From the NCBI GenBank assembly GCA_030065025.1, contig JASJDY010000001.1, positions 1 to 42,608 on the forward strand: a DNA stretch of 42,608 bases, written 5' to 3'. This document shows positions 33,174 through 40,107 of the stretch, piece after piece. Under the pieces are notes generated by a model, which worked only from the letters and a program-made list of their open reading frames with translations, made no database searches and was not told the DNA's origin. Every line of letters begins with the position of its first letter. Position 1 is the stretch's first letter. The DNA comes from Planctomycetota bacterium (lineage in GTDB: Bacteria > Planctomycetota > PLA2 > JAEUHO01). A program made the translations under genes and the position numbers.

Positions 33174-33364
33174 CTTCCTGCCTCCCGAGGCCGGTCCCGC
33201 GAGCGGGGCCTTGACCCTGATCGTGTCCCTCCGTATCGAGCTATCGGTTGCGGGGGGAGTTGCCTTTGCAGGTTGTTCGTTACCGGTTTGACAGCCTTCC
33301 TACACACTAGGAAAGCCCTTGAAATGGGGGGTGAGAGGCTGGGGCCGCTCTTCACACATGCGGA
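33174..33364 (-). promoter_or_regulatory. lexA upstream region
   Basis: 191 nt without a gene, locally more AT-rich than the surroundings. It holds the TTCCTA-N5-TAGGAA palindrome and, on the plus strand, an isolated TTGACA (33288-33293) with no suitable -10 or downstream gene. No definite lexA promoter is assigned. Confidence 0.4.
33297..33313. promoter_or_regulatory. Palindrome TTCCTA-N5-TAGGAA, possible operator
   Basis: A perfect 6-bp dyad with a 5-nt spacer (CACAC), 124 nt upstream of lexA. Size and symmetry suit a dimeric winged-helix repressor. It does not match the SOS boxes I know from Proteobacteria or Firmicutes. It may be a LexA box or the site of another regulator. Confidence 0.35.
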
Positions 33365-33652
33365 TCAGACCAGTGCCGCCAGGGCGATTGCGGCCAGCGT
33401 GACCGCAAATCCGAGGCTCTCTCCCGAGCGGAGCGCCTCCGTGGGTGATGCGGAGGAGGGGGATCGGGACGCCGGATCCTCCCGGTAAGCAGGGGCGCCG
33501 GCGCCGACCCACGGGAAGGGTCGTTTCTTGGGGCCGGCAGCCGACGCCCCTCCAAAGGGACTGCGCCTCCCGAGTGATCGGGCTCGTCCCGTGCGGTTGC
33601 GGGTCGTGCGCTCAGCCAGGATCTGGAAGACGACGCGGTTCGTGATCTCCAT
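33365..33652 (-). CDS. Possible small tail-anchored membrane protein
   Basis: A 95-residue reading frame: a polar start 'MEITNRVVFQILAERTTRNRTG', an Arg/Pro/Ser-rich middle, and a C-terminal hydrophobic helix 'LGFAVTLAAIALAALV' ending at the stop. The first ~20 codons and the last ~20 have the G/C third-position preference of real genes here; the middle is weaker. The main support is a promoter of exactly the window's pattern: TTGCGT-16-TAGGCT-6 nt-ATG. It lies 85 nt downstream of the methyltransferase on the same strand. No homologue is recognised; it might be non-coding. Confidence 0.4.
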   Translation of the reverse strand: MEITNRVVFQILAERTTRNRTGRARSLGRRSPFGGASAAGPKKRPFPWVGAGAPAYREDPASRSPSSASPTEALRSGESLGFAVTLAAIALAALV

Positions 33653-33658
33653 AACGCG

Positions 33659-33686
33659 AGCCTAACCTAACGATCGGCGAACGCAA
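33659..33686 (-). promoter_or_regulatory. Promoter TTGCGT-16-TAGGCT, 6 nt before small ORF
   Basis: On the minus strand a -35-like TTGCGT (33686-33681) and TAGGCT (33664-33659) are 16 bp apart, and TAGGCT ends 6 nt before the ATG at 33652. This is the best -35/-10 pair in the window that also has the 6-nt rule. Confidence 0.5.
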
Positions 33687-33737
33687 GGCGATCGTAGCAA
33701 TTTGTTAAGTGTGCCGATCTTGCGCGGGGCAGGCGGG

Positions 33738-34613
33738 CTAGCGCGCGGCGCGGCGCGCCACGACGCGGAGCTTGTTGCCGATCTTGAGGCCGTCGCGCAC
33801 GCTCGTCCGTGCGCGCTGGAAGAGCGACGGCTTCTTGCGGTACTTGCCGTACGTCTCCCACGTCACGATCTCGAAGCCCTCCGCGGCGAGCAGGCGACGC
33901 AGCGAGTCGATCGTGAAGTAGTAGATGTGCTCCGGGAGGTTGAGGCCCTCCCAGAACGGCCGCGAGACCCGCAGCGACGTGCGCAGGCGACCGAGCTGGT
34001 ACTTGGCGCCGCCGAAGTTCGGCACCTCGATCAGGAGGAAGCCGTCCGGTGCCAGCACGCGTCCGGCCTCCTGCAGCTCCTCACGCACCTCGAAGACGTG
34101 CTCCATCACCTGACGCCACGAGATGACCTCGGCGCAGCCGTCGGGGAAGGCGGCGTCGCGCAGCGTGCCGTGGTGGACGTCGATGCCGTGGACGTCCTTG
34201 CAGACCTCGACCTGGACGCGGCCTAGCTCTGCGCCGCCGACCTCGTAGCCGGCGTTGCGTGCGGCCAGCAGTAGCGAGCCGGTTGCCGCGCCGATGTCGA
34301 GCCAGAGCCCCTTTGGCTTGTCCTTGGGACGGACGGCTTCGATGGCCTCCACGCACACGGCATACGCCTCGAGAGGCTTGGGTTGCCACGCGGGCAGGTC
34401 CTCGTTGCCGGCCTGGTGCCCGAGGTGCATCTCGTCGGGCTGCTCGTCCGGATCGTAGGTGAGCTTGCGCATCGCGTCGGCCGTCAGCCGGGTGCTCTGG
34501 CGCACGAAGCCGCAGCCCCGACAGCGGCTCATCGTGTAGAGCTCGTGCTCGTACAGCACCTTGATCTGCTCGCTCTCGCAGATTGGGCAGGCGACGGTCT
34601 CCATCTCCGGCAT
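33738..34613 (-). CDS. Class I SAM-dependent methyltransferase with N-terminal zinc ribbon
   Basis: A 291-residue protein. An N-terminal zinc finger 'CPICES...SRCRGCGFVRQ' of the type found in sugar or lipid methyltransferases is followed by a Rossmann fold: motif I 'LWLDIGAATGSLLLAARNAGYEVGGAEL', motif II 'HHGTLRDAAFPDGCAEVISWRQVMEHV' and post-motif 'RVLAPDGFLLIEVPNFGG'. The C-terminus has 'LPEHIYYFTIDSLRRLLAAEGFEIV', usual in the family acting on small molecules or sugars. The substrate is unknown. The ATG at 34613 has CATACT 6 nt upstream and TTGCAC 16 bp before that; M at 34604 is an alternative. It is divergent from the kinase gene at 34683. Confidence 0.88.
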   Translation of the reverse strand: MPEMETVACPICESEQIKVLYEHELYTMSRCRGCGFVRQSTRLTADAMRKLTYDPDEQPDEMHLGHQAGNEDLPAWQPKPLEAYAVCVEAIEAVRPKDKPKGLWLDIGAATGSLLLAARNAGYEVGGAELGRVQVEVCKDVHGIDVHHGTLRDAAFPDGCAEVISWRQVMEHVFEVREELQEAGRVLAPDGFLLIEVPNFGGAKYQLGRLRTSLRVSRPFWEGLNLPEHIYYFTIDSLRRLLAAEGFEIVTWETYGKYRKKPSLFQRARTSVRDGLKIGNKLRVVARRAAR

Positions 34614-34619
34614 CACGCG

Positions 34620-34647
34620 AGTATGGGCTTGCTCAGCGCAGGTGCAA
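34620..34647 (-). promoter_or_regulatory. Promoter TTGCAC-16-CATACT of methyltransferase
   Basis: On the minus strand TTGCAC (34647-34642) and CATACT (34625-34620) are 16 bp apart; the -10 ends 6 nt before the start. It is back to back with the promoter of the divergent kinase gene. Confidence 0.5.
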
Positions 34648-34670
34648 AAACCATCGGAGCGCGGCCGCGG

Positions 34671-34676
34671 TACCCT
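34671..34676 (+). promoter_or_regulatory. -10-like TACCCT, 6 nt before kinase start
   Basis: TACCCT ends 6 nt before the GTG at 34683. No Shine-Dalgarno sequence and no clear -35. It supports the chosen start. Confidence 0.55.
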
Positions 34677-34682
34677 TCCGCC

Positions 34683-35708
34683 GTGGATCCCCAACGCTGG
34701 CAGCGCGTCTGTGACCTCTTCGAAGCCGCGCGCGAGCTGCGCGGCGCTGCACGTGAGGCCGTGCTCGCGAGCGCGCCCGAAGTCCGCGCCGACGTGGAGG
34801 AGCTGCTCGAGCACCACGAGGCCGAGCGCGGCGCGCTCTCCACGGATGAGATGGCCTCCGACATCGGCAAGCAGATCGGTCCATACCGCATCGACGCGCT
34901 TCTCGGTGAGGGCGGCATGGCGCATGTCTACCGCGCTGAAGGCCCCGACGGTCCCGTGGCGCTCAAGCGCCTCAGGCCCGAGCTGTGTCGTGAGGCCGTC
35001 GTGGTCGAACGCTTCCGCCGCGAAGCCGAGATCGGACGCGGCATCCGGCACGCCAACGTCGTGCGCACGCTGGATCTGATCGGTGCCGACACGCTCGTGC
35101 TCGAGTACGTCGCAGGGCGAACGCTCGCGCAGCGCATCGAGGGCAGCGGCCCGGTGGGGGAGGACGAGTGCCGGCACGTCGCCCGCGAGATCCTGCGCGC
35201 ACTCGTCGCCATCCACGACGCCGGCGCCGTGCATCGGGACCTCAAGCCGTCCAACGTCATGCTCACGCTGGGCGGCGGCGTACGGCTCATGGACCTCGGC
35301 ATCGCCCTGCCGCTCGAGGACCTGCTCCGCCTCTCACGCACCGGGCAGTTCGTCGGGACGGTGCGCTACGCCGCGCCCGAGCAGCTCACCGGCGCGAAGG
35401 CGCCGCCGGATCCGCGTACGGATCTCTACGCACTCGGGCTCCTGATCTACGAGCTTGCCGCGGGTCGCCATCCGATCCCGGACGGGGGCATGGTCTCGAT
35501 CATGCGAGCGCACCTCGACGAGGATCCCGAGCCGCTCGGCAGCGTGAACCCCGAGGTCACGCCCTTCCTCGCGACGCTCACCCACGCGCTCCTCGCCAAG
35601 GAGCCGGCGGGCCGGCCGGCCTCCGCAGCCGCGGTGCTCGCGATCCTCGAGCAGGGTGAGGACGCCGCCTGGTGGCGCGAGCAGCAGCTCAGTCACCCTG
35701 GACCGTGA
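34683..35708 (+). CDS. Soluble Hanks-type Ser/Thr protein kinase
   Basis: A 341-residue kinase. The N-terminal ~60 residues ('DPQRWQRVCDLFEAARELRG') are the helical extension typical of kinases from planctomycetes, acidobacteria and myxobacteria. The catalytic domain (about 66-325) has the P-loop GEGGMAHV (75-82), Lys95, the catalytic loop 'AVHRDLKPSNVML', DLG in place of DFG, and 'GTVRYAAPEQLTG' at the end of the activation segment. No membrane helix or sensor domain follows, unlike the WD40 kinase it converges on. The two stop ends overlap by 20 bp. It could phosphorylate threonines read by the FHA proteins of this window; this is untested. Confidence 0.92.
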   Translation: MDPQRWQRVCDLFEAARELRGAAREAVLASAPEVRADVEELLEHHEAERGALSTDEMASDIGKQIGPYRIDALLGEGGMAHVYRAEGPDGPVALKRLRPELCREAVVVERFRREAEIGRGIRHANVVRTLDLIGADTLVLEYVAGRTLAQRIEGSGPVGEDECRHVAREILRALVAIHDAGAVHRDLKPSNVMLTLGGGVRLMDLGIALPLEDLLRLSRTGQFVGTVRYAAPEQLTGAKAPPDPRTDLYALGLLIYELAAGRHPIPDGGMVSIMRAHLDEDPEPLGSVNPEVTPFLATLTHALLAKEPAGRPASAAAVLAILEQGEDAAWWREQQLSHPGP

Positions 35709-37755
35709 ACGCGCTCACGTCCCACAGGCGGATGGTCTCGTCCCCGGCGCCCGAGATGAGCACCTTGTCGTCCAGGCTGAAGGTGAGCGCGCCCACGGTG
35801 AACTCGTGCCCGCGCAGCACGGCGAGCTCCTCGCCGGTTTCGATGTTCCAGATGCTCACCGACTGGTCCTCGCTGCCGGAGGCGACGATCGCTGGCTTCG
35901 TGCGCGACGCTGCGAGCGAGAAGACCCAGTTCTCGTGGCCCATGAGCAGGCGGATCTCGCGGGCGCCGTCGCCGCTCCGCACCAGGAGAGGACCTCGCCC
36001 GTAGTCCTGCAGGAGGTAGCTCCCGTCGCCGTTGAAGGCGATCGTGGCCAGGTCCTCCTTCTGCGGGCCGAAGGTGGCCTGCACCTCGAAGTTCGTCGTA
36101 TCCCACACGCGCACCGTGCGGTCGAAGCCGACGGTCGCCAGCGTGCTTCCGGTCGGGTGGACCACGGCCGCCATGAGGCCTTCGGTGCTCCCTACCCACG
36201 GGCCGTGCTCGCGGCGCACGAGGCGCTCGGTGCCCGCCGGCAGGTCGTAGATGCGCAGCGTGCCGTCCTTGCCGGCCGAGGCGAACCACGACTCGTCCTT
36301 CGCCAGGGCCAGTCGGCGCACCTTGTTCTCGTTGCCCGTGATCACCTTCGTGGTCGTGCCGCGGGCAAGGTCCCAGATGCGGATCGTCTTGTCGTCCGAC
36401 GAGCTGATCACCGTGTTCCCGTCCCGGAGGCACAGGACGCTGCGCACGGAAGCCGTGTGTCCCGCGAGCCGCCGGAGCATCGTGCCCTTGGTGAGGTCCC
36501 ACACGCCGATCGTGTCGTCCCCTGACGCGCTGAGCAGCCGCTTGCCGTCAGGATGCGGCGTCACGGCGTGCACCGCACCGTCATGACCGCGCAGCACCGC
36601 CAGGAGGGGCGCCGGCTCCTGTTCAGGTTCGGACTCCGTCTGGTCACCCTCCTGCCCCAGCAACTGCCACAGGACGGCGGCCAACAGCACCGCCGCGGCC
36701 GTGGGCCACATCCAGCGCGGCGCACCTCGTCGGCGTGTTCGTGCCCGCGGGACCTCGGGCCGCTCTCCACCGCGTACTGCGCGGATGCCCTCCAGCACGG
36801 CCGTCATGCTCGGCAGGCGGTCGTCGCGCTGCTTCTGCACCATGGACGTGAACAGCGCCTCGAGCTCAGGCGAGGCGTCGGGGCACGCTTCGCGCAGAGG
36901 AGGGATGGGGTTCCGCGCGTGGGCGAGCAGCATGTGCAGCGCAGACTCGCCCTCGTACATGTGCTTGCCGGTGAGCAGGTAGTAGAGCGTGCAGCCCAGG
37001 CCGTACACGTCGCTGCGCTCGTCGACGAGGCTCGTGTCGTCGCCCTGCTCGGGGGCCATCGTCGTGGCCGTGCCGATGATGTCGCCCGTCGTGGTCAGGC
37101 CTTCGGAGGACTCGAGCCGGGCGAGACCCATGTCGAGCACCTTGACCGTGCCCGCGTCGTCGATCAGGAGGTTGGCCGGCTTCACGTCGCGGTGCAGTAC
37201 GCCCTCGCCGTGGGCATACGCCAGTCCCCGAGCAGCCTGCTCGATGCAGGCGAGCGCGCGGTCGACCGGCAGCGGCCCCTCGTCGGCCACGACGGCGCCC
37301 AGATCCCGCCCGTCGACGTACTCCATTACGAGGAAGTGCACGCCGTCGGCCTCGTCGGCGTCGTAGGCGGTGACCACGTTCGGGTGGTGCAGCTTCGCGG
37401 CCACCTCGACCTCCCGCCGGAAGCGCGCGACCAGACCCGGGTCCAGTGCGGCGGTCGGCGGCAGCACCTTCAGCGCCACGACCCGGTTCATCCTGGCGTG
37501 CACGGCCTTGTGCACCTGCCCCATGCCGCCGCTGCCGACGCGGTCGAGCAGGAGGTAGCGTCCGAGGCGCAGCGGTGGACCGGACTCCGCGAGCAGCACT
37601 TCCGCCTGGAACGGCGTCAGGCGCTCGGCTTCGACGAGCGCGCGCGCCAGCGCGCTGGGATCGTCGTCAGCGACCTCGAACGACGACAGCTCGTCGAGCG
37701 TGATGATGCCGCTGTCGGCGAGACGCGACTCGAACTGGGCACGGCTCACGGGCAT
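35689..37755 (-). CDS. Transmembrane Ser/Thr kinase with WD40 sensor
   Basis: A 688-residue protein. After a helical lead ('RAQFESRLADSGIITLDEL'), the kinase domain (about 67-325) shows P-loop GSGGMGQV (74-81), Lys96, 'VLHRDVKPANLLID', DMG for DFG and 'TMAPEQ'. A transmembrane helix (about 342-360, 'MWPTAAAVLLAAVLWQLL') leads to a WD40 propeller (about 380-688) with repeats such as 'VLRGHDGAVHAVTPHPDGKRLLSASGDDTIGVWDL', seven by eye. The propeller should face the periplasm and sense ligands. The ATG (37755) is 5 nt from the ECF sigma stop, so the pair forms one operon, a common planctomycete arrangement in which the kinase modulates its sigma factor. Confidence 0.93.
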   Translation of the reverse strand: MPVSRAQFESRLADSGIITLDELSSFEVADDDPSALARALVEAERLTPFQAEVLLAESGPPLRLGRYLLLDRVGSGGMGQVHKAVHARMNRVVALKVLPPTAALDPGLVARFRREVEVAAKLHHPNVVTAYDADEADGVHFLVMEYVDGRDLGAVVADEGPLPVDRALACIEQAARGLAYAHGEGVLHRDVKPANLLIDDAGTVKVLDMGLARLESSEGLTTTGDIIGTATTMAPEQGDDTSLVDERSDVYGLGCTLYYLLTGKHMYEGESALHMLLAHARNPIPPLREACPDASPELEALFTSMVQKQRDDRLPSMTAVLEGIRAVRGGERPEVPRARTRRRGAPRWMWPTAAAVLLAAVLWQLLGQEGDQTESEPEQEPAPLLAVLRGHDGAVHAVTPHPDGKRLLSASGDDTIGVWDLTKGTMLRRLAGHTASVRSVLCLRDGNTVISSSDDKTIRIWDLARGTTTKVITGNENKVRRLALAKDESWFASAGKDGTLRIYDLPAGTERLVRREHGPWVGSTEGLMAAVVHPTGSTLATVGFDRTVRVWDTTNFEVQATFGPQKEDLATIAFNGDGSYLLQDYGRGPLLVRSGDGAREIRLLMGHENWVFSLAASRTKPAIVASGSEDQSVSIWNIETGEELAVLRGHEFTVGALTFSLDDKVLISGAGDETIRLWDVSAFTVQGD

Positions 37756-37760
37756 GGGCG

Positions 37761-38327
37761 TCAGTCCGTGAGCGCCTTGCGCAGCCAGGCGCGCGCCATG
37801 TACCAGTCGCCTTCGGCCGTCCGCACGCTGACCCCGAGGACCTCCGCGATCTCGTTCATCGAGAGCCCACCGAAGAAGCGGAGCTCCACGACACGGGCCT
37901 TGCGCGGATCCTGCTGGGCAAGCTGCTGCAGCGTCTCGTCCAGGGCCACGAGGTCGAGCTCGTCCTGCTGGAGCTGGTCGATGGCGATGTCGAGCGTCAC
38001 CTTGTCCCAGCCGCTGCCGCGCTTCTCGGCCTTCTTGCCGCGGGCGTGGTCGACGAGGATCTGGCGCATCGTGCGTGCGGCGATCGCCATGAAGTGGGCA
38101 CGGTCCTGCGGCACGGCGGCGTCGAGGCTGCCCAGCTTCATCCACGCCTCGTGCAGCAGGGCGGTCGCTTGGAGGGTGTGGTTGCGACGCTCACGAGCGA
38201 GCTGCCCGCGCGCGACACCGCGCAGCTCCTCGTAGATCAGCGGCAGGAGCTCCCGCTCGGCCTCGGCTTCGCCCGCGCGTACGCGGGCCAGGATGCGGGT
38301 CACGTCGGCGGGGTGGGGGGGCGGCAC
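37761..38327 (-). CDS. ECF sigma factor (kinase-linked type)
   Basis: A 188-residue ECF sigma factor of the group linked to Ser/Thr kinases in planctomycetes and acidobacteria. Region 2 reads 'ELLPLIYEELRGVARGQLARERRNHTLQATALLHEAWMKL...FMAIAARTMRQILVDHARGKKAEKRG' in outline, and region 4 'ARVVELRFFGGLSMNEIAEVLGVSVRTAEGDWYMARAWLRKAL'. The GTG at 38327 has GGAG 6 nt upstream; GTG 38303 is an alternative. A much longer in-frame extension exists upstream but its codons look non-coding, and it runs through the promoter. No anti-sigma gene is adjacent; the following kinase-WD40 probably controls activity by phosphorylation. Confidence 0.9.
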   Translation of the reverse strand: MPPPHPADVTRILARVRAGEAEAERELLPLIYEELRGVARGQLARERRNHTLQATALLHEAWMKLGSLDAAVPQDRAHFMAIAARTMRQILVDHARGKKAEKRGSGWDKVTLDIAIDQLQQDELDLVALDETLQQLAQQDPRKARVVELRFFGGLSMNEIAEVLGVSVRTAEGDWYMARAWLRKALTD

Positions 38328-38353
38328 GGGGGGCTCCGGGGGGCGCAGAGGCC

Positions 38354-38382
38354 GGTTTATCGGGCCTGCGGCGCGAGCGCAA
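38354..38382 (-). promoter_or_regulatory. Promoter TTGCGC-17-TAAACC of ECF operon
   Basis: On the minus strand TTGCGC (38382-38377) and TAAACC (38359-38354) are 17 bp apart; transcription would start about 20 nt before the GTG at 38327, leaving room for the GGAG site. In the divergent gap 38328-38535, which holds no other recognisable element apart from the ribosome site of the gene at 38536. Confidence 0.4.
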
Positions 38383-38535
38383 TCGGCGCGACGCGCTTCC
38401 GCCGAAGAAATCCCATTTTCCGTTGCGGGGTTGGCGGCCGGACTTCGCAGCCCCTTCCGAGCCGGGAGCGCGAGTGACCGACTCGGCGGCCCTCCGGCGC
38501 CGTCTTCCTCCCAACCCCGAGCAAAGGACTTCCCG

Positions 38536-39015
38536 ATGAACACCGCCACCACGAGCAACCGCACGATCCTCCGCAGCATCTTCTTCCTGGCCGTCGCCGC
38601 CCTGATCGGCTTCGGCAACATGCCCAAGGCCGAGGCCGCCGGCGTCGCCTCGAGCGTTCAGCCCTTCGTCCACGGCAAGTGGACCTGGCCCATCAAGGCC
38701 AAGGACGGCAAGAAGTTCGAAGCCAAGAAGTGGGTGCCCAAGGTCAAGTTCAAGGCCAGCGGCAAGCTCAACAAGACGACCGCCCGCGTGCAGATGTATG
38801 CGCTCGTGACGTTCGCCGGCAAGTCGAAGAAGATCTCGATCTTCAACATGGGCATCAAGAAGAAGGGCAAGTCCGTCAAGGTGCACCGCAAGATCGGCAA
38901 GCTGCGCGTCGCCCTGACCGTGTCGTGGACGGGCAAGCGCTCGATCACGATCAAGGGCACCGCCCGCTACATGAAGTTCAAGGTGCCCGTCCCGAAGATC
39001 ACCATCCGCGTCTGA
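38536..39015 (+). CDS. Lys-rich exported beta protein, function unknown
   Basis: A 159-residue protein with a signal peptide ('ILRSIFFLAVAALIGFGNMPKAEA', AEA|A site). The mature part is extremely basic, with many Lys-Ser/Lys-Phe alternations ('KVKFKASGKLNKTTARVQMYALVTFAGKSKKISIFNMGIKKKGKSVKVHRKIGKLRVALTV' in outline) and predicted beta strands. The ATG is preceded by AAAGGA at 38522-38527. A strong terminator follows, so the gene is monocistronic and probably well expressed. A basic beta protein at the surface could bind polyanions such as DNA or acidic polysaccharide, but no family is recognised. The codon bias toward AAG/C-ending codons is strict. Confidence 0.75.
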   Translation: MNTATTSNRTILRSIFFLAVAALIGFGNMPKAEAAGVASSVQPFVHGKWTWPIKAKDGKKFEAKKWVPKVKFKASGKLNKTTARVQMYALVTFAGKSKKISIFNMGIKKKGKSVKVHRKIGKLRVALTVSWTGKRSITIKGTARYMKFKVPVPKITIRV

Positions 39016-39035
39016 TCCCGCCACGATCCATCCCC

Positions 39036-39073
39036 GAGCCGCGCCTCCCCGAGGCGCGGCTCGGTCTCGTTTT
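39036..39073 (+). terminator. Rho-independent terminator
   Basis: GAGCCGCGCCTC (39036-39047), CCC loop, GAGGCGCGGCTC (39051-39062), a perfect 12-bp stem, then GGTCTCGTTTT. This is the clearest intrinsic terminator in the window. Its T-tract merges with the -35-like element of the next gene. Confidence 0.88.
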
Positions 39074-39098
39074 GCACCGTGGGCGGTCGGCGTAGCAT
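39072..39098 (+). promoter_or_regulatory. Promoter TTGCAC-15-TAGCAT
   Basis: TTGCAC (39072-39077) overlaps the terminator T-tract; TAGCAT (39093-39098) ends 6 nt before the ATG at 39105. No Shine-Dalgarno site. Confidence 0.55.
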
Positions 39099-39104
39099 GG
39101 GCCG

Positions 39105-39524
39105 ATGAACACACGCCTCGTAGGGTCCCTGAGCTTCATCTGCCTCCTTCTCCTGTCGGCCTGTGGTGCCGGCGACAGCAAGGACGCGCGGGCGCGCGCC
39201 GCGCTGGAAGAGCTGTTCGCCGCCGCGCGGGCGGAGGACTACGCCAAGGCCGCCCCGCGTGTCGTCTACCGCGGACGCGACAAGGACCGGAAGTGGAAGG
39301 ACACGTACGATGCCGAGAAGCCCGAGGACCGCGAGCTGCTCGAGCGCGCGCTCCGCGAGGTCAAGGCGAAGGTGGGTGAGGGGACGCCCGAGTGGCTCGA
39401 GTTCCGTAGCGAGAAGGAGTCCGAGGGTGAGTGGCTCGCCTGGAAGGTCAAGACCAGCCAGGGCACCTTCTGGTTCGCCTGCCTCGAGATCGACGGCCGC
39501 GTTGCGCTGGGCGACATCGACTGA
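39105..39524 (+). CDS. Small lipoprotein, function unknown
   Basis: A 139-residue predicted lipoprotein (lipobox LLSAC|G). The mature part reads as an alpha+beta fold: a helix 'ARAALEELFAAARAEDYAKAAPRVVYRG', then 'EWLEFRSEKESEGEWLAWKVKTSQGTFWFACLEIDGRVALGDID'-like strands ending in D-I-D. The layout resembles NTF2/SnoaL-like or DUF4878-type lipoproteins, but no signature is decisive. Start supported by the -10-like hexamer 6 nt upstream. Confidence 0.72.
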   Translation: MNTRLVGSLSFICLLLLSACGAGDSKDARARAALEELFAAARAEDYAKAAPRVVYRGRDKDRKWKDTYDAEKPEDRELLERALREVKAKVGEGTPEWLEFRSEKESEGEWLAWKVKTSQGTFWFACLEIDGRVALGDID

Positions 39525-39553
39525 GTAGACGCCTCCGGCGCCCGTGCGCCTCA

Positions 39554-39973
39554 TCACGTGTGCGTTTCGTACCCGGCGGCCATCCAGACGAATGCCACGA
39601 ATGACGGCACGTACATGGCGAAGGCCGCGCCCTGGAGTCCAGCGAGCAGCACGTTCGCTCGCTCGCGCGTTGGCCCGTTCGTGCGCCAAGCGAGGACGAG
39701 GGCGGGCCCGCCCAGCGCATAGGCGAGCAGCGGGATGTCGCCCTCGGCCGAGAGCGTGCCGAGGGGGTCGAAGCCTGTTCGCCAGGCCAAGGCGGCCCAG
39801 ATCGGCATGAGCACGACGCAGCAGGTCATCAGCGTGAGCACCATGCTCACGGGACGAGGTGGCTGGGGCTCGCGCTTCGCGGGCGGATTCACCGTGCGGT
39901 GCATCACGAACACAGCGGGGCCGAAGAACAGGCAGGCGAGCAGCAATCTGGCCAGGAGGTCCAGCAACGGCAT
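39554..39973 (-). CDS. Four-helix inner-membrane protein, function unknown
   Basis: A 139-residue protein with four hydrophobic helices: about 4-25 ('LLDLLARLLLACLFFGPAVFVM'), 43-65 ('VSMVLTLMTCCVVLMPIWAALAW'), 80-97 and 110-135. The ATG at 39973 is chosen since it puts the first helix at the N-terminus and has CGGAG about 9 nt upstream; ATG 40036 would add 21 residues with no site before it. A -10-like TAGGAT on the minus strand (40016-40011) fits the shorter form. It converges on the small lipoprotein gene. Not recognised. Confidence 0.65.
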   Translation of the reverse strand: MPLLDLLARLLLACLFFGPAVFVMHRTVNPPAKREPQPPRPVSMVLTLMTCCVVLMPIWAALAWRTGFDPLGTLSAEGDIPLLAYALGGPALVLAWRTNGPTRERANVLLAGLQGAAFAMYVPSFVAFVWMAAGYETHT

Positions 39974-40010
39974 CGCCTGATCTCCGTACGCGCGCGGCAA
40001 CTCGAGAGCA

Positions 40011-40016
40011 ATCCTA
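40011..40016 (-). promoter_or_regulatory. -10-like TAGGAT upstream of four-helix protein
   Basis: TAGGAT on the minus strand lies 37 nt before the ATG at 39973. A TTGACT is further upstream, but the 27-nt spacing is too long, so only the -10 is suggested. Confidence 0.3.
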
Positions 40017-40107
40017 GCGCCGCGCAGCATGCGCACACGAGTGAGTCAACGCGCCGTGTCGAGATCGCTCGGCTGAGGCTCGTCGCCGTGGGATGCTCCG
40101 GCCCACG

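Noticed and set aside
33287-33313. Plus-strand promoter TTGACA...TAGGAA
   Set aside because: Spacing is 14 nt and no plus-strand gene follows; the second half is better explained by the palindrome.
33174-33737. tRNA or other structured RNA gene in the lexA-methyltransferase gap
   Set aside because: No T-loop GTTCGA-type signature, acceptor pairing or CCA end seen on either strand.
38328-38627. N-terminal extension of the ECF sigma factor to an upstream ATG
   Set aside because: It adds 100 residues absent from the family and crosses a plausible promoter; the GTG at 38327 has a GGAG site.
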